NCBI GenBank assembly: GCA_947372535.1
Contig: CANBUA010000048.1
Location: 1-20,781, forward strand
Reading direction: 5' to 3'
Source: Burkholderiales bacterium
GTDB taxonomy: Bacteria; Pseudomonadota; Gammaproteobacteria; Burkholderiales; Burkholderiaceae
Length of the DNA stretch: 20,781 nucleotides
Numbering within the stretch: the first letter of the stretch is position 1; every line of letters starts with the position of its first letter. This document shows positions 7,420-12,989 of the stretch, in pieces. Made by a program: the position numbers and the translations under genes. The notes under the pieces were generated by a model, which made no database searches, was not told the origin of the DNA, and saw only the letters and a list, made by a program, of their open reading frames with translations.

Positions 7420-8331
7420 ATGCCCACCACCAACCAGGCCCAGCCCCAGCGGCTGGCCGCGCGCATCACCCAGTTGAATGAAGGCTTCGGCATCGCCCGC
7501 GCCTTGCCGCATCTGCAGCGCCACACCATCGGCGCCTGGTGCTTCATGGACCACCTGGGGCCCGCAGACTTCGCAGCCGGTCAAGGCCTGCACGTGGGCC
7601 CGCACCCACACATCGGCCTGCAGACCTTCACCTGGATGATGGAGGGTGAGATCACCCACCGCGATAGCCTGGGTTTCGTGCAGGTGATTCGGCCTGGCGA
7701 AGTCAACCTCATGACCGCCGGCCACGGCATCTCGCACGCCGAAGATTCCACCTCGGAGGCCGGTGGCCGCGTGCACGCGGTGCAGTTGTGGATCGCCCTG
7801 CCCGATGCCGTTCACGACATGGCCCCAGCTTTCGTACACCACGCCAAACTGCCTGTGTTCAAGCACGACGGCCTGGACATCACCTTGCTGGTGGGCGATG
7901 CCTTGGGCGCCACCTCGCCCGTGCAGGTGCATTCGCCCTTGCTGGCCATGGACTTCATCAGCCATGGCCCGACCCAGACCGAGCTGCCCTTGCAGCCCGA
8001 CCACGAGCATGGCGTCATGGTGCTGGAAGGCCAGGCCGACATCGCAGGAGAGACCTTCAGCCCTGGCACCTTGTGCTATCTGCCGACCGGCTTGAGCAGC
8101 CTGTCATTGCGCACCACGCAAGCGGCCCGATGGATGCTGATCGGCGGCCAACCCGTTGATCAATCACCGTTGCTGTGGTGGAACTTCGTGGCGCGCACCC
8201 AGGGCGAGATCGAAACCGCTACCCAGGACTGGACGGCGCAGAGCCCGCGCTTCGGCGAGGTCCACGGCAGCCCTTCGGCGAGACTCAAAGCGCCATCCAT
8301 GCAAGGTGTCCGAATCAAAGGCGATCGCTGA
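7420..8331 (+). CDS. Pirin family protein
   Basis: This 303-aa bicupin of the pirin family is a metal-binding protein; some members have quercetin dioxygenase activity or act in redox and stress control. The N-terminal cupin has the complete pirin metal site: HPHIGLQTF gives His62 and His64, and GHGISHAE gives His106 and Glu108, matching the 2-His/1-His/1-Glu set of human pirin. The C-terminal cupin follows, ending in a region that contains LLWWNFVART. ATG 7420 is preceded by AAGG at a seven-base spacing and by an extended -10. The open frame continues far upstream (to 6931), but that is a shadow of the oxidoreductase gene. It lies 50 bases after the oxidoreductase, so both read-through and its own promoter are possible. 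The true substrate is unknown. Confidence 0.93.
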   Translation: MPTTNQAQPQRLAARITQLNEGFGIARALPHLQRHTIGAWCFMDHLGPADFAAGQGLHVGPHPHIGLQTFTWMMEGEITHRDSLGFVQVIRPGEVNLMTAGHGISHAEDSTSEAGGRVHAVQLWIALPDAVHDMAPAFVHHAKLPVFKHDGLDITLLVGDALGATSPVQVHSPLLAMDFISHGPTQTELPLQPDHEHGVMVLEGQADIAGETFSPGTLCYLPTGLSSLSLRTTQAARWMLIGGQPVDQSPLLWWNFVARTQGEIETATQDWTAQSPRFGEVHGSPSARLKAPSMQGVRIKGDR

Positions 8332-8468
8332 AGACTTCGGGCACACGCCTTGCCAAGAAAGCTTCAAGGACCTCATCACAGAGGCCCCCGGGTTCATGCC
8401 CGTCCGCCATCAACTTCGCGGCGCGCATGATCATCCCAGCGCTTTTTTGGATAAAAACAAGGTGACAC

Positions 8469-9395
8469 ATGGCCATTCGCTGCTCTAACGCTGACAAGAC
8501 GCTCTCGCAAACGTCATATTCTTTCTCCCGCCTTTGGGCGATCGCCGCCGTATTGGCCCTCACCACCGTGCTGACTGCCTGCAGTTTCAGCCTGATCCAA
8601 CTGGCCTACAACCAGGCGCACAACTACGTTTACTGGCGCACCAACCGGGCCTTCAGCCTGGAGAAACCGCAGCAAGCCGTGGCCAAGGCCACCATCCGCG
8701 ACTGGTTTGCCTGGCACCGCAGCACGCAGCTGCCCATTTACGCGCAGTTCCTGACCCAGGCTCAGATCGATGCAGGCGGCGACATCACGCCTGCCCTGGC
8801 CTGCAAGCGACGTGATGAGATGGAGGTCTGGATGAAAAACGCCGTCGACCACATCGCCCCGCAACTGGCCAAGCTCGCCGTGACGCTGGGGCCGCGCCAA
8901 CTCAACAACCTGGAAGAGCATTTCCAGGACATGAACGAAGACTTCACCGACGACTTCCTGCAAAAGGACCCGGCCGAGCGGCGTGAAGCGCTGGATGATT
9001 TCGCCACCAAGTGGATCGAGCTGTTCTACGGGCGCTTTTCCAGCGAGCAGCGCAAGCAGTTGTCCGAGGACATCGCCCACCTGCCTTTGGATGCCTCGAC
9101 CTTCTACCAGTTGCGCCTGCGCTTTCAGACCAAGCTGATCGCCCTGCTGCGTCAGATTCAGACTCAAAAGGAAACCGTGGCTCAGGCCGAGCCGCAACTC
9201 AGGGCCTTGATGATGGACCTGGTGGACCCGCAAGATCCCAAGTTCAGGCTCGAGTGGCAACGCTGGATCACAGCGGGCTGTCAGATGTCGGCATCGGTGC
9301 ACAACCGCACCACGCCGACCCAGCGCCAGCACGTGATCGACGTGTTCAAGGGCTGGCAGCCCGACCTGATCGAGTTGTCGAAAGACACCCACTGA
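8469..9395 (+). CDS. DUF6279-type lipoprotein
   Basis: This 308-aa envelope protein of unknown function has a lipoprotein signal peptide: basic residues, a hydrophobic stretch (about 22-37) and the lipobox LTAC with Cys38. The n-region is long (about 21 residues), but there is no later ATG before the hydrophobic core. Just after the lipid anchor comes SFSLIQLAYNQAHNYVYWRTNRAFSLE, the signature I associate with the DUF6279 family. The rest is polar and mostly helical, with many Gln, Glu and Arg residues. The ATG is preceded by AAGGTGA at a good distance. The 137-base gap before it, after the pirin gene, has an A/T-rich stretch (GGATAAAAA at 8449-8457) that may serve as a -10, but I cannot name a -35. 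Function cannot be inferred from the neighbours. Confidence 0.82.
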   Translation: MAIRCSNADKTLSQTSYSFSRLWAIAAVLALTTVLTACSFSLIQLAYNQAHNYVYWRTNRAFSLEKPQQAVAKATIRDWFAWHRSTQLPIYAQFLTQAQIDAGGDITPALACKRRDEMEVWMKNAVDHIAPQLAKLAVTLGPRQLNNLEEHFQDMNEDFTDDFLQKDPAERREALDDFATKWIELFYGRFSSEQRKQLSEDIAHLPLDASTFYQLRLRFQTKLIALLRQIQTQKETVAQAEPQLRALMMDLVDPQDPKFRLEWQRWITAGCQMSASVHNRTTPTQRQHVIDVFKGWQPDLIELSKDTH

Positions 9396-9420
9396 AAAGC
9401 CCGGCGGGGCTTGGAGATGC

Positions 9421-9429
9421 TGCCAGAAT
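9421..9429 (+). promoter_or_regulatory. Extended -10 element directly before the VF530 gene
   Basis: TGCCAGAAT, identical to the element at 7380, has CAGAAT at 9424-9429. The usual 6-7 base distance puts the transcription start at 9436-9437, on the A of the ATG. A six-bp stem (AAGCCC/GGGCTT, 9397-9412) sits just upstream. Confidence 0.45.
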
Positions 9430-9436
9430 CACGTCC

Positions 9437-9718
9437 ATGCAGCAGCCGCCCGACGCCCCGCCCCCCTCCTCGCCGCCCACCCAGGCCCGCAACCCGCTTC
9501 ACGGGCTGACGCTGGAGGCCGTCCTCACCGCCCTGGTCGAGGGGTATGGCTGGCGCGGCCTGGCCGAGCGCATCCCTTTGAACTGTTTCGCCAACGAGCC
9601 CAGCATCACGTCCAGCCTGCGCTTTTTGCGCAAAACGCCTTGGGCGCGGGAGAAGGTCGAAGGACTCTATCTGTTCATGCTGCGCGAGGAAAAGCGCCAG
9701 GCGCCACGCCGTCCCTGA
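9437..9718 (+). CDS. VF530 (DUF2132) family small DNA-binding protein
   Basis: This 93-aa protein has a Pro-rich leader (residues 1-18) followed by the conserved VF530 domain: NPLHGLTLEAVLTALVEGYGW, then RIPLNCFANEPSITSSLRFLRKTPWAREKVEGLYL. The family is named after Vibrio fischeri VF530 and is described as a small helical, probably DNA-binding protein; its biological role is unknown to me. ATG 9437 is the first ATG in frame after the preceding gene. There is no ribosome-binding site in front of it, and a promoter -10 ends only seven bases before it, so the mRNA may be leaderless. It lies 41 bases after the lipoprotein gene and ends seven bases before the convergent 169-aa gene. Confidence 0.88.
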   Translation: MQQPPDAPPPSSPPTQARNPLHGLTLEAVLTALVEGYGWRGLAERIPLNCFANEPSITSSLRFLRKTPWAREKVEGLYLFMLREEKRQAPRRP

Positions 9719-9725
9719 GATGCAG

Positions 9726-10235
9726 TCAGCGAGGCTTGCCAAAGCCCGTGGCCACCCAAGCCGCCGCGCTGCTCGAACTCAGTTTGAAATCGGCCCGCAC
9801 CTTCACCCGGGCCACGGGCTCGCCATCGGTGTCCTGCGCAGCCAGCCAGGCATGCGGCTCATCCTCGTCCGGCACGATGTCCAGCGTGACCGTCCAGCGG
9901 CCCTCGTCCGTGCTCACCACCTGCGCTTTGTGCAGGATCGCGTGCAGGTGCTGCTCGTGGCGTCGAACCACTTCCTTGGCCGTCTTGACCAAGGTGATGA
10001 AGGCCGAGGTGTCCAGCGGCTTGGGGTTCTTCTTGTCGCGCCCCATGGTCCAGGGGCCGACCAGGGCCGGCTCAGCCTGGCCATCGAGGTACATCTCGAC
10101 GGCCCAGCCATCGTCGTCCTCGTTCTTGACGACCTTCGCAGTCCAGCCGTTGTCGCGCCATAGGCGGGCCTCCATGATGGGCGCAGCAGGGTCGTCAATG
10201 GCGTCGGTCTCGACGAGAGGATCGGTGGGGTTCAT
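9726..10235 (-). CDS. Uncharacterised 169-aa protein coupled to egtB
   Basis: I do not recognise this protein. It has an acidic N-terminus with no signal peptide or membrane segment. A compact region EARLWRDNGWTAKVVKNEDD...GWAVEMYLDGQAEPALVGPW looks like beta strands; residues 77-105 look like a long amphipathic helix (AFITLVKTAKEVVRRHEQHLHAI); and two more strand-like segments follow (RWTVTLDIVPDEDEPHAWL, PVARVKVRADF). Tryptophans and charged residues suggest a soluble, folded protein. Its ATG overlaps the egtB stop codon in an ATGA, so it is translated from the egtD-egtB message, probably by coupling, as its own Shine-Dalgarno is poorly placed. Codon use looks like that of its neighbours. 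Position alone suggests a tie to ergothioneine metabolism, or it could be a bystander. Confidence 0.8.
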   Translation of the reverse strand: MNPTDPLVETDAIDDPAAPIMEARLWRDNGWTAKVVKNEDDDGWAVEMYLDGQAEPALVGPWTMGRDKKNPKPLDTSAFITLVKTAKEVVRRHEQHLHAILHKAQVVSTDEGRWTVTLDIVPDEDEPHAWLAAQDTDGEPVARVKVRADFKLSSSSAAAWVATGFGKPR

Positions 10236-11434
10236 GCCCCTGATTTTACGGCCACGTCCCGCGCCAGCCTCAGGCTTGAAAACATCCAGCGCTGCTCGGG
10301 CCGGTAGAAGTTGCGGTAGCTGATGCGGGCATGGCCGGGCGGTGTGGCATGGGCACCGCCGCGAAGCACCATCTGGTTGACCATGAACTTGCCGTTGTAC
10401 TCGCCGATGGCATCGCGCGGCGCGCGGTAGCCGGGGTAAGCGCTGTAGGCGCTTTGCGTCCATTGCCAAGCGGCATCATCGACCTGTTCGAGCGCACCTG
10501 CGCGGGCCGCGCATTCCCACTCCGCCTCGGTGGGCAGTCGCGCCTCTACCCAGCAGGCATAGGCCGCCGCCTCGTAATAGCTGATGTGCATCACGGGCGC
10601 CTCAAGGTCCAAAGGATGCAGGCCTCGCAAATTGAGGTGATGCCATTCACCGCCCTCGCACGACATCCAGTACTCGGGCGAGCGCCAGCCTTGTGCCTGC
10701 ACCACGGCCCAGCCATCGGCCAGCCAAAACTCGGGCCGCGCATAGCCGCCATCGGCCATGAAGGCCAGCCACTGCCGGTTGGTGACCAGGCGATCGCTGA
10801 TCTCGAACTCGCCCAGCCAAGTGCTGTGGCGCGGCGATTCATTGTCGAAGGCAAAGCCATCGCCCGCATGGCCGATGTCCACCATGGCGCCTTCGCAGCG
10901 GATGAAGCGGCCTTCGCGGCCCGGGGCCGGCACCAGGCCGTATTCGGCGTTGTAGGCCGGCTTGAGCGGCGAGCGACTGAACAGGTCCAACACGTCCATG
11001 AGCAGCAGTTCCTGGTGCTGCTCTTCGTGCGCCAGGCCGAGCCACACCAGGTGCTGCAAGGCAGCGGCCTGCGACGAGGCCAACCAATCCCTCATGTGCG
11101 CATCCACGTGCTGCCGGTAAGCCATGACCTCGGGCAAGGCGGGCCGTGTCATCAAGCCCCGATGCGTCTTGTGCTGGCGAGGTCCCAGGGCTTCGTAGTA
11201 GGAGTTGAACAGGAAGGCATGCTGCGGGTCGAACAGCTGGTAGCCGGGCACCTGAGGACTCAGCAGGAAGGTCTCAAAGAACCAACTGGTGTGCGCCAAG
11301 TGCCATTTGACCGGGCTGGCGTCCGGCATGGACTGCACCACCATGTCCTCCGGGCTCAAGGGTGAGGCCAGGTGTTCGGTGTGCGCACGCACTTGCAGGT
11401 ATCGGTCCAGCAGCCTGGCGTTGACGGCATCCAT
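10232..11434 (-). CDS. egtB: Ergothioneine biosynthesis sulfoxide synthase EgtB
   Basis: This 400-aa non-haem iron enzyme makes the C-S bond between hercynine (trimethylhistidine) and a thiol donor (gamma-glutamylcysteine or cysteine), using oxygen. The N-terminal DinB-like domain carries the iron ligands: WHLAHTSWF (His45/His48 region) and HEEQHQE with His136 and His140. The C-terminal half is a formylglycine-generating-enzyme-like (FGE-sulfatase) domain with PTEAEWE (301-307), LRGGA (357-361) and the ending YRNFYRPEQRWMFSSLRLARD. Length is normal for the family. The ATG at 11434 lies four bases after the egtD stop, with no clear ribosome-binding site, so coupling is likely. No egtA, egtC or egtE gene is in the window. 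OvoA is the main alternative, but the short length and the separate egtD favour EgtB. Confidence 0.94.
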   Translation of the reverse strand: MDAVNARLLDRYLQVRAHTEHLASPLSPEDMVVQSMPDASPVKWHLAHTSWFFETFLLSPQVPGYQLFDPQHAFLFNSYYEALGPRQHKTHRGLMTRPALPEVMAYRQHVDAHMRDWLASSQAAALQHLVWLGLAHEEQHQELLLMDVLDLFSRSPLKPAYNAEYGLVPAPGREGRFIRCEGAMVDIGHAGDGFAFDNESPRHSTWLGEFEISDRLVTNRQWLAFMADGGYARPEFWLADGWAVVQAQGWRSPEYWMSCEGGEWHHLNLRGLHPLDLEAPVMHISYYEAAAYACWVEARLPTEAEWECAARAGALEQVDDAAWQWTQSAYSAYPGYRAPRDAIGEYNGKFMVNQMVLRGGAHATPPGHARISYRNFYRPEQRWMFSSLRLARDVAVKSGA

Positions 11435-11438
11435 GGTG

Positions 11439-12479
11439 TCAACGCCGCGTCAGGTCGGTTGGCGTGCTCTCCAGGTACACCACCGCAAAGCGACGGCCGG
11501 CATCTGTCCAGCAGCGGGACATGTGAAAGCCCGCCTGCGCCGCGAAACCGCTGAAATCCTGGAGCGAATACTTGTGGCTGTACTCCACGCGCATCGCCTC
11601 GTGCTCGCGGAAGTGGAAAACGGCATCGCCCAATTTCACCTGCTGATCCGTCAGGCTGATCAAATCGGTCTCGATTCGGCTGCGGGCCTGGCTGTAGCGG
11701 GCGCGGTGGGCAAAGGCCGACACATCGAAGTCGGTGCCGGCCATGCGGTTGAGGTGGGTGAGCATGTTGAGCGTGAACTCGGCGGTGACACCAGCGCGGT
11801 CGTTGTAGGCGGCCTCCAGTTCGGCGGTGGATTTTTGCAGGTCGATGCCGATCAGTGCCCCACCCTCATCACCCACGGTGGCTCGGATGTTGCGCAGGAT
11901 GGCCATGGCGTCATGCGGCTCAAAATTGCCCAGCGTCGAGCCCGGGAAATACACCACGGTTCGAACGGCTGCGGCCTGGGGCCAGGGCAAGGCCAGCGGC
12001 TGCGTGAAGTCAGCCTCCAAGGGCATCACTTCCAGATGGGGCATGGCTTGCTTCAAGGCCACCACGCTGGCGTCCAGCGAGGCGCGCGAAATCTCCACCG
12101 GCACATACGCAGCCGGCGCGGCCATGTGGCTGAGCAGCAGACGCGTCTTCAGTCCGCTGCCACTGCCGAACTCCACCAGCCGCACGCGCAAGCCCAGGGC
12201 CCGCGCCATGTCTGCGCCCTGCGTCTGCATGATGCCCAGCTCGGTGCGCGTGAGGTAGTACTCCGGCTGGTCACAGATGCGCTCGAACAGGTCTGACCCG
12301 CGTGCGTCGTAGAAGAACTTGGACGACAGGCGCTTGGGCGTGCAGGACAGGCCGGCCTGCACCTCGGCCACGATGGCTGATGGCGGCGTCGAGTGGCCCA
12401 CCTCAGCCACGTTGGCCTGTAGCGGAGGCTGGCGCCAGGCGACCGGAGCCTCGGCTTCATGATGTTGTGTCATGTGCAT
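11439..12479 (-). CDS. egtD: L-histidine N(alpha)-methyltransferase EgtD
   Basis: This 346-aa SAM-dependent enzyme trimethylates histidine to hercynine, the first step to ergothioneine. It shows the family pattern in order: LSSKFFYDARGSDLFERICDQPEYYLTRTE (cut here across residues 51-80), the SAM loop EFGSGSGLKTR (103-113), GSTLGNFE (180-187), AAYNDRAGVTAEF (Tyr225/Asn226) and the histidine-binding MRVEYSHKYS (296-305) with Glu299 and Ser301. The start at ATG 12479 gives MHMTQ; ATG 12473 is equally possible, and neither has a strong ribosome-binding site. It is the first gene of a leftward operon with egtB and the 169-aa gene. The upstream region is shared with the rightward EF-G leader and holds two copies of GGTGCAAC. 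Confidence 0.95.
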   Translation of the reverse strand: MHMTQHHEAEAPVAWRQPPLQANVAEVGHSTPPSAIVAEVQAGLSCTPKRLSSKFFYDARGSDLFERICDQPEYYLTRTELGIMQTQGADMARALGLRVRLVEFGSGSGLKTRLLLSHMAAPAAYVPVEISRASLDASVVALKQAMPHLEVMPLEADFTQPLALPWPQAAAVRTVVYFPGSTLGNFEPHDAMAILRNIRATVGDEGGALIGIDLQKSTAELEAAYNDRAGVTAEFTLNMLTHLNRMAGTDFDVSAFAHRARYSQARSRIETDLISLTDQQVKLGDAVFHFREHEAMRVEYSHKYSLQDFSGFAAQAGFHMSRCWTDAGRRFAVVYLESTPTDLTRR

Positions 12480-12514
12480 ATGCGGAAATGGCCTGATGAG
12501 GAGCCTCTAATGTC

Positions 12515-12577
12515 GGTGCAACTGCCTTGTCCTGTCAGCCGTGAGGGCTATTGCACAGGCCGCGCAAAAGGTGCAAC
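12515..12577. repeat. Two direct GGTGCAAC copies plus an inverted TTGCAC
   Basis: GGTGCAAC occurs at 12515-12522 and 12570-12577, and TTGCAC (the complement of its core) at 12551-12556, all in the gap between egtD and the EF-G leader. TTGCAC and the second GTGCAA form an inverted repeat, 12551-12576. They may bind a regulator of either direction, or the TTGCAC may simply be a -35 element. Confidence 0.3.
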
Positions 12578-12579
12578 AT
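12551..12579 (+). promoter_or_regulatory. Candidate promoter of the EF-G leader
   Basis: TTGCAC (12551-12556) and CAACAT (12574-12579) are 17 bases apart. The -35 is good (four of six) and the -10 poor (three of six). Transcription would start near 12586, giving about 55 nt before the 21-codon ORF and about 400 nt before the EF-G gene. Confidence 0.3.
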
Positions 12580-12640
12580 AGACGGTCAGTCGTGCCTTTC
12601 AGGCTTCGTCTCAACTGTTTACCTGCGCATTCATCCACCC

Positions 12641-12706
12641 ATGATTCGTTTCGCTTTCACCACCACCGACACGCGTGATTTCACGATCACCGCTTTGCTG
12701 CGATAG
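12641..12706 (+). CDS. Possible 21-aa leader peptide rich in Thr and Phe
   Basis: This short ORF runs ATG...TAG and encodes 21 residues beginning MIRFAFTTTDTRDF; six are Thr (three consecutive) and three are Phe. It ends 18 bases before a set of alternative RNA hairpins that finish in an intrinsic terminator, the place where a leader peptide sits in attenuated operons (compare the Thr-rich thrL). Against it: no Shine-Dalgarno sequence is visible before the ATG, and the first hairpin lies beyond the usual footprint of a ribosome stalled on the Thr codons. The amino-acid content has no obvious link to the downstream EF-G gene. I treat it as a candidate only. Confidence 0.3.
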   Translation: MIRFAFTTTDTRDFTITALLR

Positions 12707-12724
12707 CCTTTTCGATTCATGGAT

Positions 12725-12765
12725 CGGAAGGCTCGATGGCCTTCCGGCGCAAACCCCGGCAGGCC
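12725..12765 (+). promoter_or_regulatory. Competing pause and antiterminator hairpins
   Basis: CGGAAGGC (12725-12732) pairs perfectly with GCCTTCCG (12739-12746), an 8-bp stem with a six-base loop. The right arm can instead pair with 12756-12765: GGCCT and CCGG (12738-12747) with CCGG and AGGCC, nine pairs with one mismatch and an eight-base loop. The second pairing uses bases 12756-12759, which belong to the left arm of the terminator stem. The three structures exclude each other as in classical attenuators (1:2, 2:3, 3:4). Confidence 0.55.
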
Positions 12766-12793
12766 TTCAAGGCTTCCGGGGTTTTATTTTTTT
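12751..12793 (+). terminator. Strong intrinsic terminator in the EF-G leader
   Basis: AAACCCCGG (12751-12759) pairs with CCGGGGTTT (12776-12784), nine perfect pairs, with extra pairing inside the loop (AG/CT and CC/GG). It is followed by a T-rich tract with seven T in a row (12787-12793). No clear rightward gene ends just before it, so it ends either a leader or a small RNA of about 200 nt. Confidence 0.75.
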
Positions 12794-12815
12794 CGCCAAC
12801 CAGAAAGTGCCCGTC

Positions 12816-12923
12816 ATGCACACCTACGACAAGTTGATCAACACGATTGGTGCTGCCAAGGCACGCGTCGGCTTGCGCCCGCGCCTTGGCCCCCTCTCGA
12901 CGCAAGTCAAACGCCTGCCCTGA
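12816..12923 (+). CDS. Possible 35-aa small ORF in the EF-G leader
   Basis: This ORF lies after the terminator and encodes 35 residues starting MHTYDKLINTIGAAKAR and ending TQVKRLP; it is basic and has no signal or membrane segment. The nearest purine stretch is AGAAAG, eight bases before the ATG, which is weak. It ends 66 bases before the EF-G start and overlaps a strong hairpin (12855-12890). It may be an upstream ORF that tunes translation, or chance. I know of no homologue. Confidence 0.2.
   Translation: MHTYDKLINTIGAAKARVGLRPRLGPLSTQVKRLP
12855..12890 (+). other. Hairpin in the EF-G leader
   Basis: GCCAAGGC (12855-12862) pairs with GCCTTGGC (12883-12890), eight perfect pairs plus two more after a mismatch, with a GC-rich loop. 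No T-tract follows, so it is not a terminator. It lies inside the 35-codon ORF. Confidence 0.4.
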
Positions 12924-12940
12924 GCCTTCGATCGGATCTC

Positions 12941-12975
12941 GCATTGAAGGCCGGGCCACCGCCTTCATTCAATGC
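12941..12975 (+). other. Hairpin just upstream of the EF-G start
   Basis: GCATT-GAAGGC (12941-12951) pairs with GCCTTC (12961-12966) and AATGC (12971-12975), eleven pairs with a four-base bulge and a nine-base loop. It ends 14 bases before the EF-G ATG, close to the ribosome-binding region, and could affect initiation. Confidence 0.4.
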
Positions 12976-12989
12976 ACTGAAAGATCCGC

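Noticed and set aside
9397..9412. Terminator after the lipoprotein gene
   Set aside because: The stem is only six base pairs and no T-tract follows it.
12641..12793. A threonine-operon attenuator of the thrL kind
   Set aside because: The leader ORF is Thr-rich, but no threonine biosynthesis gene follows, hairpin 1 lies outside the ORF, and there is no ribosome-binding site; kept only as a general attenuator candidate.
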